DNA of 64,000 nt from Marivita hallyeonensis (GCF_900129875.1 NZ_FQXC01000003.1:372001-436000); one strand, 5' to 3'. Shown: positions 42,355 to 53,808, counted from the stretch's first letter. Program-made: numbers and translations. Notes: generated by a model from the sequence alone, not told the origin.

Positions 42355-44220
42355 GTGGCTGTCGCGATTGGCGGATACTACGCATACCGAATTGCCATCC
42401 GCAAATTCTCGGCAACCACGACAATCGCCCTTCAGGTTCAGGGGTCGCAAATTGTCGATATTGAGAGTGTGGTCTCGGGCGTGTCTTCGGACTTCACCTC
42501 CCTCAACACCGAAATCGAGGTCATCAAGTCGCGAAAGCTCGGTGAACAATTGGTGCAGCGATTGAATCTTACGGCGGACCCGGACTTCAATCCGTATTTG
42601 GGCGAGCAGCCGGAGCCATTTTACCAGAGATACCTAACCGAGTGGTTCGGTATCGAACCTGAACCAATGGCTCCGCCAACAAACGCCGAAATGTTCGACG
42701 CAACCGTCGCAAACGCGATGAGCACGATCAGCGCCGCGCTTCAGAGAAACACTTACATCTTCACTGTGACCTCAAAGACTGTTGATCCACAGAAGTCCGT
42801 TCTTTTGGCCAATACTCTGGCCGACATATACATCGCGGATCAGATTGCAGTGAAGTTCGAGGCGACCGAGAACGCCGTTGCCTGGTTGTCTGATCGCGTC
42901 ACAGAGCTTGAAATCGAACTCAAGACAAAAGAGGACGAGATCAAGGAGCTCCGCGGTCGGTCAAATCTCATCAGCCCGGAAGCCTTGGAAGCGCTCAATC
43001 AGCAAGCGAACGATTTGCAGGATCGGCTTGACGATCTTCGATCCATTGCGGGCGGTGCCGAGGCGCGGCTTGCGGAATTGCGCGGACTTCAAGCGGACGG
43101 CGATCCGCAGGCAATGCGTTCCGCCTTTGCCGACCCGGTTTTGCAGAGGTTGTTTATCGACCTGCCCGCAGGTGGGTCACAGGCGCGAGATCTCTTCGGC
43201 AGTCGCTTCGCTTTGCTCGTCCAGCGAGAGGCGAATGACACCGAGCGCGCGGTTGCACAGGCGGTCTCGCTTGAGCGATCCTATGCCGAACTCCAATCCG
43301 ATATCGCCGAGAAGACGCAGGATCTTGTCGCGCTGCAGCAGTTGGAACGCGAGGCTGAGGCGACGCGTGTGTTGTACGATACGTTTTTAGCGCGCCTGAA
43401 GGAAACGACCGTGCAAAGAGGATTGCAGGAAGCCGACGCCCGTGTCTTGTCGCCTGCGATCAACGGATACTACGTCGAGCCACGAAAGACGCGAATCCTG
43501 GCGCTCTCTCTCATCTTGGGAAGCATGCTTGGTATCGGCATCGTTCTGCTTCAGCAATTCCTGCACAACGGGTTCCGCACGGCAGAAGACCTTGAGCGCC
43601 ACACCGGCATCAACGTGATGGGGCAACTGCCCAAGATGCCGATTTCGCGGCGCAATCAGCTCGTTGATTACCTTCAACGGAAACCGACATCGGTGGCGTC
43701 GGAGGCTATACGAAACTTACGCACATCGGTCGTTTTGTCGAACATCGACAATCCGCCGAAGGTCATCATGTCGACCTCGTCCATTCCGGGCGAAGGCAAG
43801 ACAACGCAAGCGATTGCATTGGCGCATAACTTCGTTGGGTTGGGGAAAAAGGTCCTTCTCATAGAAGGAGACATCCGCAGACGCGCCTTTGGTCAGTACT
43901 TCATCAACGTACCCGAAGGCGGCGTCGTTTCGGCGTTGTCGGGTGAAAAGCCTCTCGATGAAATTGTCTTCCACGACCCCACTCTCGGCGCTGACGTTTG
44001 GATGGGTCTGATGGCACGCCGTGACGTGCATGGCTTCGTTGGCGCGTCACCGGAACTGAATGCGGGCGACACAATCCGCATACTGTCAGGCCCGTTCGCC
44101 GATACCGTGGCAAAAATCGAGACACTGCAGGAAGGCGAGCGGCTTCGGATCCTAATGGACCTGATGGGTCAATCGGTGCGTATGTCCGTCGCGTCGAACC
44201 GTGTTGAGAAACTGAAATAA
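42355..44220 (+). CDS. Truncated Wzz/BY-kinase fused to NusG/RfaH-like C-terminal domain
   Basis: The largest open frame starts at a GTG and gives 621 residues. It has a Wzz periplasmic region with a coiled coil (AWLSDRVTELEIELKTKEDEI area), the second membrane helix (LALSLILGSMLGIGIVLLQQF, about 382-402) and the start of a BY-kinase: Walker A IPGEGKTT (near 477) and A' VLLIEGDIRRR (near 505). After GADVWMG (residues 545-551) the sequence switches to LMARRDVHGFVG and then a KOW-type domain (AGDTIRILSGPFAD, LMDLMGQSVRMSV, VEKL) typical of NusG/RfaH-like antiterminators. Walker B and the tyrosine cluster of the kinase are missing, so kinase function is unlikely. The GTG start is only a fallback because a TAG lies upstream in the true 5' end. 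Confidence 0.7.
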   Translation: MAVAIGGYYAYRIAIRKFSATTTIALQVQGSQIVDIESVVSGVSSDFTSLNTEIEVIKSRKLGEQLVQRLNLTADPDFNPYLGEQPEPFYQRYLTEWFGIEPEPMAPPTNAEMFDATVANAMSTISAALQRNTYIFTVTSKTVDPQKSVLLANTLADIYIADQIAVKFEATENAVAWLSDRVTELEIELKTKEDEIKELRGRSNLISPEALEALNQQANDLQDRLDDLRSIAGGAEARLAELRGLQADGDPQAMRSAFADPVLQRLFIDLPAGGSQARDLFGSRFALLVQREANDTERAVAQAVSLERSYAELQSDIAEKTQDLVALQQLEREAEATRVLYDTFLARLKETTVQRGLQEADARVLSPAINGYYVEPRKTRILALSLILGSMLGIGIVLLQQFLHNGFRTAEDLERHTGINVMGQLPKMPISRRNQLVDYLQRKPTSVASEAIRNLRTSVVLSNIDNPPKVIMSTSSIPGEGKTTQAIALAHNFVGLGKKVLLIEGDIRRRAFGQYFINVPEGGVVSALSGEKPLDEIVFHDPTLGADVWMGLMARRDVHGFVGASPELNAGDTIRILSGPFADTVAKIETLQEGERLRILMDLMGQSVRMSVASNRVEKLK

Positions 44221-44399
44221 ACTCTCGCAACAAGCCAATAGTGAAAAAAGGCCATGCGGGAGATGGCTTTCCGGCTCTAAACGGGATGCCGCTTATAACC
44301 CGTCAGCTCCTCAAGCGGAACTGTCGCGGAACTCATTTTGCGGAGACTTGATCGGGGAATTCCGAACTCTGGCAAAATAGTCCATTCCGCAAAGAAGAA

Positions 44400-44421
44400 C
44401 CGGGCCACTTTAGTGGCCCGG
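44400..44421 (-). terminator. Intrinsic terminator of katG
   Basis: A perfect 9-pair stem CCGGGCCAC / GTGGCCCGG with loop TTTA (TAAA when read leftward), 24 bases after the katG stop; leftward it is followed by TTCTTCTTTGC. Good intrinsic terminator for the leftward gene. Confidence 0.8.
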
Positions 44422-44445
44422 CGAAGTAAGTGATGTCTATCAAGC

Positions 44446-46725
<2,280 letters not shown>

Positions 46726-47637
46726 ATGATTGGTGTGACCCTCAAACAGCTTCACTACTTCGATGCGCTGGCACGCCATCAGCATTTTGGGCGCGCGGCA
46801 GAGGCGTGCGCCATCTCCCAACCTGCCTTGTCGTTGCAGATCAAGGAACTGGAGACACTGTTCGGCGCACTGCTTGTCGAACGTGGCACACGGAAGCTTC
46901 GCCTGACACCGCTCGGCGAGGACGTTTTGCGGAAGGCGCGCGAAGTTCTTGTGTCGGTGGAAGAGCTTGAAGACCTGATGCGAGCGGCACAAGGTCCGCT
47001 GGCTGGGCGGTTCCGGCTCGGCGTGATTCCCACGGTCGCCCCTTACCTCTTGCCCGATACGATTGCGGCGCTGTCGTCGCGCTTCCCGGAGATCGAGCTC
47101 GAGCTGCGCGAATCCATCACGCAGTCGCTCGTCGAGGACTTGCGCGATTCACGGCTGGACGCGGCCATCGTTGCGCTGCCGATTTCCGAACCGTCTTTGC
47201 GCGAATTCTCGCTGTTCAACGAAGATTTTGTTCTGGTGCGTCCCGCCAAGGACGCGGACAAGCCTGTGCCGGGTCCTGCCGACCTGCGCATGATGCGCCT
47301 TCTGTTGCTTGAAGAAGGCCACTGCTTTCGCGATCAGGCGCTGTCGTTCTGCGAGATGCGCCAAGCACAACCGCGACAACTCATGGAAGGCAGCTCTCTG
47401 TCTACACTTGTCCAGATGGTCGGCGCGGGTATGGGTGTGACGCTGATCCCGGAAATGGCCATGAATGTCGAAACGCGCTCTGCCGACGTCTCAATCGCCC
47501 GCTTCCCACCACCCCGCCCGTCCCGCACCATCGGCATGGTTTGGCGCAAGTCCAATCCTCTTGCGGACCAGCTGATGCAGGTCGGCGCGATTGTCCGGGG
47601 TGTGGGTCAACGCGATACGCAGAACCGAGCAAGTTGA
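46726..47637 (+). CDS. oxyR: Hydrogen peroxide-sensing LysR regulator OxyR
   Basis: A 303-residue LysR-family protein. The HTH lies at about 6-60 (LKQLHYFDALARHQHFGRAA, SQPALSLQIKELE). Two cysteines in GHCFRDQALSFCEM (Cys200 and Cys209) have the same spacing as the redox pair Cys199/Cys208 of E. coli OxyR, and the position next to katG supports the call. It should activate katG after disulfide formation. No ribosome binding site is obvious before the ATG, which may mean low or leaderless translation. Confidence 0.92.
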   Translation: MIGVTLKQLHYFDALARHQHFGRAAEACAISQPALSLQIKELETLFGALLVERGTRKLRLTPLGEDVLRKAREVLVSVEELEDLMRAAQGPLAGRFRLGVIPTVAPYLLPDTIAALSSRFPEIELELRESITQSLVEDLRDSRLDAAIVALPISEPSLREFSLFNEDFVLVRPAKDADKPVPGPADLRMMRLLLLEEGHCFRDQALSFCEMRQAQPRQLMEGSSLSTLVQMVGAGMGVTLIPEMAMNVETRSADVSIARFPPPRPSRTIGMVWRKSNPLADQLMQVGAIVRGVGQRDTQNRAS

Positions 47638-48211
47638 CTGTTTCATCGTTCGTTGAGTGGTAAGCGATCAGACCAAAGAATTTCGGGACCATAATGTGCT
47701 CCCAACAGTCACTGTGGGCGCATTGATTCACTGCTTCGGGCTGATTTGCTAAAAAACCGGAGGGTCCGGCCGACGCCGAAACCCTCCGTCCCCGCGCTCC
47801 CAAGTCACCACGCGCGTCAACTGAATATGGTTTCGGTCATCCTGACCTGCTCTGATGGGATAGCGCTTTGGGACGATTCTAACAAACGATAAGCTCTGAC
47901 ATTTTGAGTCGATTGCGGTTTGTCGGGGTGTTCGCCACACGTTTTCTAGGACAGGTGTGTTCGCGAGCGGAAGGTGCACATCCGCCCAACCCAGTCTAAC
48001 TCCGCTCGGCTGGCATCGTCTTTGAAAATTGAACGTTTCGGTCTCGAAGATAGCTTTGGTCTTTGGAGCTCTCGATGCTCAGCGAAGACTGCATTCCCTG
48101 ATCACCCAGACCGATTGTGAAAACTTCGGCTGCGAGATTCCGCTGTGTCTGTCGAAACGCAAAAGACGCCCCACGTGAGGGCGCCTTCGCAAATTGAACC
48201 GAATTGTGGCT
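47638..48211. other. Intergenic region with an orphan leftward terminator
   Basis: About 570 bases. There is no gene with recognisable domains; a 76-codon leftward frame (47749-47979) ends inside a strong terminator and is probably not translated. The right end carries the downstream region of the DUF2853 gene, including a possible hairpin GGCGCCC-type near 48165-48190. Confidence 0.45.
47751..47788 (-). terminator. Orphan intrinsic terminator, possible end of a small RNA
   Basis: Read leftward: CGGAGGGT, inner stem CGGC/GCCG, then ACCCTCCG and GG followed by TTTTTT. This two-tier hairpin plus six T residues is a strong rho-independent terminator, but the nearest leftward gene (stop at 48212) is more than 400 bases upstream of it, so it may end a separate small RNA. 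Confidence 0.6.
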
Positions 48212-48553
48212 TTAGTTGTAGACCGACTCTTTGCCGAAATGCTTGGTCAGCATGTAATAAACCACTGCGCGGTACTTGTTGCGCTCGGATTTGCCATAGG
48301 TCTCGATAACAGAGTGGATCGCATCCATCAGCTCGGGCCCGTCTTTCAGACCAAGCTTCTTGATGAGGAAGTTCTCCTTGACGGTCTCAAGTTCCGCGGG
48401 CTGGGACCCGGCGACGGTCGACGCGTCCGCGTTATAGATCGCGGGGCCGCAGCCAATCGTGACCTTGGTCAACAGGTCCATGTCCGGTGTCATCCCGCAC
48501 TTGTTCTTCAGATCATCTGCATATTGCGCGATCAATTCGTCTCTCTTACCCAT
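48212..48553 (-). CDS. DUF2853 family protein
   Basis: A 113-residue soluble protein that matches the DUF2853 pattern: MGKRDELIAQYADDLKNKCG at the start, then LLTKVTIGCGPAIYNADAS, and the C-terminal RAVVYYMLTKHFGKE. The function of the family is unknown; structures are small all-helical bundles. The ATG at 48553 is preferred over a GTG one codon upstream, with AGGGAG at good spacing. It is a single leftward gene. Confidence 0.85.
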   Translation of the reverse strand: MGKRDELIAQYADDLKNKCGMTPDMDLLTKVTIGCGPAIYNADASTVAGSQPAELETVKENFLIKKLGLKDGPELMDAIHSVIETYGKSERNKYRAVVYYMLTKHFGKESVYN

Positions 48554-48738
48554 CACTGTCTCCCTGTGAAATCACTGGTGCGCCTCCGGTTGTGCGCCCC
48601 TCGGGCGGGAAACTGGCAAAAACATCCGCATCGGGCAACGAAAAATACCGTTTTGCGTTCCACTGGCGTGTTTTCCCCCTAGAGTAGGCGCGATTGCCAC
48701 GGAATGCTGGCTTTGACGTGTAACGATGGGAGAACATC

Positions 48739-49158
48739 ATGGGTCTTTGGAATTTCATGAAATCAGCCGGACGCAAACTCGTCGGCAAGGACGATCTGCC
48801 GACGGCGGCCATTCTGGAAAAAGAGGTCGCTGATCTGGGGCTCGACACCAAGGGAGCCGAGATCAAGGTCGATGGCGACAAGGTGGTGGTGTCGGGTGGA
48901 GACATGACCCAGGAAGAGCGCGAGAAAGTCATCCTCGCTGTCGGCAATGTCGAGGGCGTCGCCGCGGTCGAAGCGGACACATCGGGTGATCCGATCTTCC
49001 ATACCGTTGAAAAAGGCGACACGCTTTGGGCGATTGCAGAGAAGACCCTCGGCAGTGGCGCGCGGTACAACGAGATTTTCGAGGCCAACCGCCCGATGCT
49101 CTCCCATCCGGACAAGATCTACCCCGGCCAAACCCTGCGCATTCCGCAGGACGCTTGA
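48739..49158 (+). CDS. LysM/BON protein, Kbp (YgaU)-like
   Basis: A 139-residue soluble protein closely following the layout of E. coli Kbp (YgaU), a cytoplasmic potassium-binding protein: N-terminal MGLWNFMKSAGRKL, a BON domain (about 25-75, with VILAVGNVEGVAAVEAD) and a C-terminal LysM domain (about 86-137, FHTVEKGDTLWAIAEK to IYPGQTLRIPQD). No signal peptide is seen, as in Kbp. The ATG follows GGGAGA. Whether it binds K+ here is inference from homology. Confidence 0.88.
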   Translation: MGLWNFMKSAGRKLVGKDDLPTAAILEKEVADLGLDTKGAEIKVDGDKVVVSGGDMTQEEREKVILAVGNVEGVAAVEADTSGDPIFHTVEKGDTLWAIAEKTLGSGARYNEIFEANRPMLSHPDKIYPGQTLRIPQDA

Positions 49159-49191
49159 GTCGATAGCGGCGGGGTGCTGACGCGAAGGTCG

Positions 49192-50733
49192 TCAGGTCAT
49201 GAACGGTGAATCGAGAATGCCGATGACCTGAAGTAGGAACTCTCCGTCAAACGGGTTCTGCGCACTCTGGAAGAAATCATCGACGGCATCGACAGCCGCG
49301 TTGAGCCCCGCTTGGCTTCCATCGAAAAGCTCCATCACGGCTTGGGCGTTTTCCACGTTCGACATGCCACGGTGAACTGCAAAGTACGCGCCAAGATCGA
49401 CCTTGTCGTTTAGATACTCTTGGTCTTCGAGTTGCTGCATGACGAAGTCGAGACCGTGCTCGATCTTCAATGGCGCTTTTGCGCCCTTCAACACTTCGAG
49501 GATGAATTGATCGCGCGATACCGCGCCGCTGTCGAGCGCCTCAACCCAGAACGCAATGCCAGACGCGTCTGGCGTTCGGCCCAGCACATTGTCGTATACC
49601 GACGTCGCAAAATCGAACGCGCTGATGCTGTCTGGGTAGGTGTCGCGCGTCTCGTCCTGATCGGTAAACAGTGCCGCCAGCTCTTTTAGGGTCGCGCCAT
49701 TTGCGTAGGCTGTGGCCCAGAAGTTGAGCCCGATGGAATCGGGGGCGCGATTGAAGTAGGCGATATACAACTCGATCAGTGCCTCGAGTGATGCACTATC
49801 CAGCGTCGCGGCACCGCTGAATTGCGACAGGTCGAAAGGTCCATCGAAAAGGTCGATTTCACTTCCGAAATCGATCAGCTCGACTCCATCCAGCGCGATG
49901 GTGCCGAGGCCAAAGAAATGATGGTCGGACACCGCGACCCCGTCAGGCCCTAGCACAACGGTGTAATGCGACTGCTCTCCATCGAAAAAAGCGATATCAG
50001 TGTCGTCGCGGCCGCTGATCCTCTTTAATCCTGCAGTGGCGGTGAGCGTGTCAGCCCCGGATGTGCCGATCAGGAATTGGTCGTTGTCGTCCGGATCAAT
50101 AATTATGACAGGTTCCGGGGCGGCTGGCATGGCGGCCGCTGGCTTGGGGTTGCTGGTCAGGGATTTTGATGTGCCCTGAAGATCGTAATAGAGGAACTGC
50201 ACGCTCAATTGCGCGTCAAGATCGGCATAGCTTACGGTATATTCCTGCGATGTGGCCCCGTCGATCGATTCGCCATCGCGCAACCATTGATACGAGATTG
50301 AATTGGTATTGATGCCGACTTCGTCGTTTACGCCGTTCGGGCGCGCCAGCAGTCGCTCGCCGATGACAGCGGTGCCAAGAACGACCAGAGGATTCAACGG
50401 CTCTACCCCGTCGGGAAGTGGTGTTCCGTCAGGCGGCACCGTCGGTTCGGGATCGCTTGTCACCACTTCGGTCGTGCCACCGAAATCCTCGTAAGTGTAG
50501 CGCACGCTGATCTGCGCGCCCTCGTCCGCCGGCGAAACGCGATAGGTCGTGGCGGTGGCACCCTCGATCACGTCACCGTCGCGCAGCCATTGAAAGGTCG
50601 CCGTGGCGTAGTTGATGCCGTCTTCGTCGCCCAGCGCGTTGGGGCGCGCGATAAGCGTTTGGCCAACGTAAGCGTCCCCGAGAATGGTGACAGGACCTTT
50701 CGGATGGTGGTTGGTCGTGTTCAGGAGGGTCAT
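49192..50733 (-). CDS. Large DUF4214 protein with Ig-like repeats
   Basis: A 513-residue acidic protein. Two tandem repeats of about 90 residues (roughly 13-100 and 110-200) share the pattern FQWLRDGDVIEGAT / YQWLRDGESIDGAT and end in a GT..(V/L)TS(D/N)P motif, resembling Ig-like or cadherin-like modules of secreted adhesins. A short GTSGADTLTA segment resembles an RTX-type nonapeptide start. DUF4214 follows (about 310-430: ELYIAYFNRAPDSIGLNFWA and VYDNVLGRTPDASGIAFW). No N-terminal signal peptide is visible, so type I secretion via a C-terminal signal is likely. Cell-surface role inferred. Confidence 0.8.
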   Translation of the reverse strand: MTLLNTTNHHPKGPVTILGDAYVGQTLIARPNALGDEDGINYATATFQWLRDGDVIEGATATTYRVSPADEGAQISVRYTYEDFGGTTEVVTSDPEPTVPPDGTPLPDGVEPLNPLVVLGTAVIGERLLARPNGVNDEVGINTNSISYQWLRDGESIDGATSQEYTVSYADLDAQLSVQFLYYDLQGTSKSLTSNPKPAAAMPAAPEPVIIIDPDDNDQFLIGTSGADTLTATAGLKRISGRDDTDIAFFDGEQSHYTVVLGPDGVAVSDHHFFGLGTIALDGVELIDFGSEIDLFDGPFDLSQFSGAATLDSASLEALIELYIAYFNRAPDSIGLNFWATAYANGATLKELAALFTDQDETRDTYPDSISAFDFATSVYDNVLGRTPDASGIAFWVEALDSGAVSRDQFILEVLKGAKAPLKIEHGLDFVMQQLEDQEYLNDKVDLGAYFAVHRGMSNVENAQAVMELFDGSQAGLNAAVDAVDDFFQSAQNPFDGEFLLQVIGILDSPFMT

Positions 50734-51216
50734 AATGCTGTGTTCAGTCAGTCTTTGGCTCCGGCGAAGCGGTCAGGCTCCATCCGGCAGGTGTGGTCTG
50801 TCTTGTCCCGGTTCGTCAGTTGTGAGTGGCGAACGAAACGGGTCGGTTGCGAATGTTCGAATAGCCGAGGTGTCGAGTGGCTGATAAGAGTGGATTTTGC
50901 ATGGCCTATCATGCCGTTGTGGCAAGGCAAGTGTGACGGGATGCAGATCGGCAGCAAATGGCCGACTGAAATATCACAGTCCCGTTAACGCCGTTCAAGT
51001 GGCGTCGACTCGGCTCGCGGTATCGGTACGGGCAGGCCATAAATCTTTGATTTATATATACAATTATTTGTCCACGTCATCGACGATCTGAGACTTTGCG
51101 TTAAGTCTGCGTTTCGCAGGCAACTCAAAGATGTTGTTGAAATGCCACAGTTGCCTGACTGTGCGGTCAAAATCCTAACAACGCCCACCCAAGACGGGCG
51201 GACGCCATCGAGTCGT
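50734..51216. other. Intergenic region, no gene seen
   Basis: About 480 bases with the promoter of the DUF4214 gene on its left and the end of ahcY on its right. Only short frames of low quality occur. A small CTGCG/CGCAG hairpin lies at 51107-51119 and an AT-rich tract (TTTATATATACAATTATTTG) at about 51050-51070. Confidence 0.45.
51182..51200 (-). terminator. Probable ahcY terminator
   Basis: CGCCC/GGGCG stem around nine bases, 16 bases after the ahcY stop; leftward it is followed by TTGTTAGGATTTTG. Weak stem, so only a probable terminator. Confidence 0.4.
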
Positions 51217-52605
51217 TCAGTAGCGGTAATGCTCCGGCTTGAACGGGCCTTCCGGCTTCACGCCGATATAGGACGCCTGTTCCGGCGATAGCTGGGTCAG
51301 CTTCACCCCGATCCGGCCCAGATGCAGACGGGCGACCTTTTCGTCGAGGTGTTTCGGCAGGATGTAGACCTTGTTGTCGTAGTTCGCACCGTTCTTCCAC
51401 AGTTCGATCTGCGCCAGCACCTGATTTGTGAAACTGGCAGACATGACGAAGGATGGGTGGCCGGTGGCATTACCAAGGTTCAGCAGGCGGCCTTCGGAGA
51501 GCAGGAGGATGCGGTTGCCCGAGGGCATCTCGATCATGTCCACCTGTTCCTTGATATTGGTCCATTTGTGGTTCTTCAGGCTGGCCACCTGAATCTCGTT
51601 GTCGAAATGGCCGATGTTGCCGACGATGGCCATGTCCTTCATCTCGCGCATGTGCTCGATGCGGATCACGTCCTTGTTGCCGGTGGTGGTGATGAAGATG
51701 TCGGCGCTGTCGACCACGTCTTCTAGCAGAACCACTTCAAACCCGTCCATCGCGGCCTGAAGTGCGCAGATCGGGTCGGCTTCAGTCACTTTCACACGCG
51801 CTCCGGCACCCGCAAGAGACGCAGCAGAGCCTTTGCCAACATCTCCGTAACCACAGACCACGGCGACCTTACCTGCCATCATTGTGTCCGTGGCGCGGCG
51901 GATGCCGTCGACGAGCGATTCCTTGCAGCCATACTTGTTGTCGAATTTCGACTTGGTGACCGAGTCATTCACGTTGATCGCCGGGAAGGGCAGCTGGCCC
52001 TCGCGCATCAGTTGATAGAGACGATTGACGCCGGTGGTGGTCTCTTCAGACACGCCTTTGATCGCGTCCCGGGTCTTGGTGAACCAGCCGGGGGACGCCG
52101 CCATGCGCTTTGCGATCTGCTTCTTGATGACCTCTTCTTCCTCGGATTGCGGCACCGGGATGATGTCCTCCCCGGCTTCGACGCGGGCACCGAGCAAAAC
52201 ATAGAGTGTCGCGTCACCACCATCGTCGAGGATCATATTGGCGCCTTCAGGGAACATAAAGGACTGGTCGAGATAGTCCCAATGCTCTTCCAGCGTCTGA
52301 CCCTTGATCGCAAAAACCGGCACACCTGCTTCGGCAATCGCGGCCGCGGCGTGGTCTTGGGTCGAGAAGATGTTACAAGATGCCCAGCGCACGTCCGCGC
52401 CCAGCGCAACGAGTGTCTCGATCAGGACGGCAGTCTGGATCGTCATGTGCAACGACCCCACAATGCGCGCGCCCGACAGCGGTTTCTCCGCTCCGTATTC
52501 CTCGCGCAGTGCCATCAGGCCCGGCATTTCGGTTTCGGCGATATCCAGTTCCTTGCGGCCAAAGCCAGCTAGCGAGATATCCTTGACGATATAGTCTTTT
52601 GCCAT
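51217..52605 (-). CDS. ahcY: Adenosylhomocysteinase
   Basis: A 462-residue cytoplasmic NAD-dependent enzyme that hydrolyses S-adenosylhomocysteine to adenosine and homocysteine in the methyl cycle. It shows [20 protein letters not shown], the NAD motif [21 protein letters not shown] with the catalytic Lys/Asp, and the C-terminal KPEHYRY that closes the active site of the neighbouring subunit. The start at 52605 (MAKDYIVKD) has AGGAG at 8-base spacing; the frame continues 57 codons upstream through the promoter. A GCAGGT/ACCTGC hairpin lies in the leader near 52637-52661, but no known SAH riboswitch was recognised. Confidence 0.95.
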   Translation of the reverse strand: MAKDYIVKDISLAGFGRKELDIAETEMPGLMALREEYGAEKPLSGARIVGSLHMTIQTAVLIETLVALGADVRWASCNIFSTQDHAAAAIAEAGVPVFAIKGQTLEEHWDYLDQSFMFPEGANMILDDGGDATLYVLLGARVEAGEDIIPVPQSEEEEVIKKQIAKRMAASPGWFTKTRDAIKGVSEETTTGVNRLYQLMREGQLPFPAINVNDSVTKSKFDNKYGCKESLVDGIRRATDTMMAGKVAVVCGYGDVGKGSAASLAGAGARVKVTEADPICALQAAMDGFEVVLLEDVVDSADIFITTTGNKDVIRIEHMREMKDMAIVGNIGHFDNEIQVASLKNHKWTNIKEQVDMIEMPSGNRILLLSEGRLLNLGNATGHPSFVMSASFTNQVLAQIELWKNGANYDNKVYILPKHLDEKVARLHLGRIGVKLTQLSPEQASYIGVKPEGPFKPEHYRY

Positions 52606-52706
52606 GTCTGGCGCTCCTGAATGTCCTGCGTTTGGTCGTGCAGGTAGCACGGGGTTGCACCTGCGGCAATGCGGTGCAGATTGGTGCGCGAAAGAGGTGA
52701 TGTACG

Positions 52707-53303
52707 ATGGCAAAACCCCCAAGAGCGTGGCAGCGCATGCTGTCGGGTCGCAGGCTTGATCTGCTGGATCCGACACCTGTCGATATCGAGATCGAGGACA
52801 TCGCGCACGGGCTGGCCTTTGTCGCGCGGTGGAATGGGCAGACTTTTGGGGACTTTGCGTATTCAGTGGCCGAGCATTCGCTTCTCGTGGAGACGTTGTT
52901 CACGCGGCTGAGTTCGAAAGCCAGCGCCGCGGAGCGGTTGACCGCGCTTCTGCACGATGCACCGGAATACGTGATTGGCGACATGATCTCTCCGGTCAAA
53001 TCGGCGGTCGGGCCGGGATATGGTGCGTTGGATGATCGGTTGTCAGCGGCGGTGCATATCCGGTTCGGTTTGCCAGCAGTGACCCCCGCACGGCTGAAGA
53101 AACAGATCAAGAAGGCAGACCGCATCAGCGCATGGATGGAAGCGACCCAGATCGCCGGGTTTACGCGGGCGGAGGCCGACAGGTTCTTCGGTGCGCCCGA
53201 CCTGGACTTGATTGCGGATCTCCAAATTGTATTGCGGCCGCCGGTCGAGGTCCGGAGCGAGTTCACCGCGCGTCATGCAAAGCTTCTGGAGCAGATGTCA
53301 TGA
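52707..53303 (+). CDS. HD-domain phosphohydrolase (YfbR-like)
   Basis: A 198-residue HD-fold metal-dependent phosphohydrolase. The metal ligands are visible as His57 (AEHSLLV), His83-Asp84 ([12 protein letters not shown]) and a later Asp138 (KKADRISAW). The IGD-SPVK segment (residues 90-98) is typical of the YfbR/YedJ-type nucleotide phosphatases, so 5'-deoxynucleotidase activity is plausible. GAGGTGA precedes the ATG. It is divergent from ahcY and coupled to the next gene by a 4-base overlap (ATGA). Confidence 0.85.
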   Translation: MAKPPRAWQRMLSGRRLDLLDPTPVDIEIEDIAHGLAFVARWNGQTFGDFAYSVAEHSLLVETLFTRLSSKASAAERLTALLHDAPEYVIGDMISPVKSAVGPGYGALDDRLSAAVHIRFGLPAVTPARLKKQIKKADRISAWMEATQIAGFTRAEADRFFGAPDLDLIADLQIVLRPPVEVRSEFTARHAKLLEQMS

Positions 53304-53788
53304 TTGCCGTGCGTCGGGCCGGTATTCTGGACGCGCGGGAGATGGCGGAACTTCTGAACGCGATCATCCGCAAGGGTGGCACGACTGCGTTCGTCACAGA
53401 GATCGACAGGGATACGATACTTGGCTGGTTTGCGAAGGTTCCGAACAGATCGGTCTGGCATGTGGCCGAGGATGCGGACGGGGTGATCCTTGGGTTTCAA
53501 TCGATTGAACCGCACCCAGACCTCCCACCGGATGCGTGCGATATCGCAACATTCGTGAAACTCGGGCAGACCGGGCTTGGCATCGGATCAAAGCTGTTCG
53601 AGGCGTCCCAGCAGGCCGCCATTGGACTGGGCTATGCCTGGATCAACGCCACGATCCGCGCCGACAACACCGGGGGCCTGACGTATTACCAAAGCCGGGG
53701 CTTCGAGGATTATGCGCGGCACAGGGACGTGCCACTTGGCAATGGTCAGATCGTCGACCGGATCAGCAAGCGCTACGACCTCACGTAG
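53300..53788 (+). CDS. GNAT-family N-acetyltransferase
   Basis: A 162-residue acetyltransferase. The acetyl-CoA loop is seen as VKLGQTGLGIGSKLFEAS, and NATIRADNTGGLTYYQSRGFEDY is the usual beta-bulge and C-terminal motif. It resembles phosphinothricin-type acetyltransferases, but the acceptor is not inferable. The start overlaps the stop of the HD gene. The same frame continues upstream inside the HD gene without an adequate start. Confidence 0.85.
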   Translation: MIAVRRAGILDAREMAELLNAIIRKGGTTAFVTEIDRDTILGWFAKVPNRSVWHVAEDADGVILGFQSIEPHPDLPPDACDIATFVKLGQTGLGIGSKLFEASQQAAIGLGYAWINATIRADNTGGLTYYQSRGFEDYARHRDVPLGNGQIVDRISKRYDLT

Positions 53789-53808
53789 GTCGAACAAGCA
53801 TGTCGGAC

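Noticed and set aside
47749-47979. 76-codon leftward frame
   Set aside because: Ends within a strong terminator hairpin and has no ribosome binding site or conserved features; a small RNA fits better.
52606-52700. SAH or SAM-type riboswitch upstream of ahcY
   Set aside because: A GCAGGT/ACCTGC hairpin exists, but the conserved core bases of the known SAH, SAM-II or SAM-SAH riboswitches could not be found.
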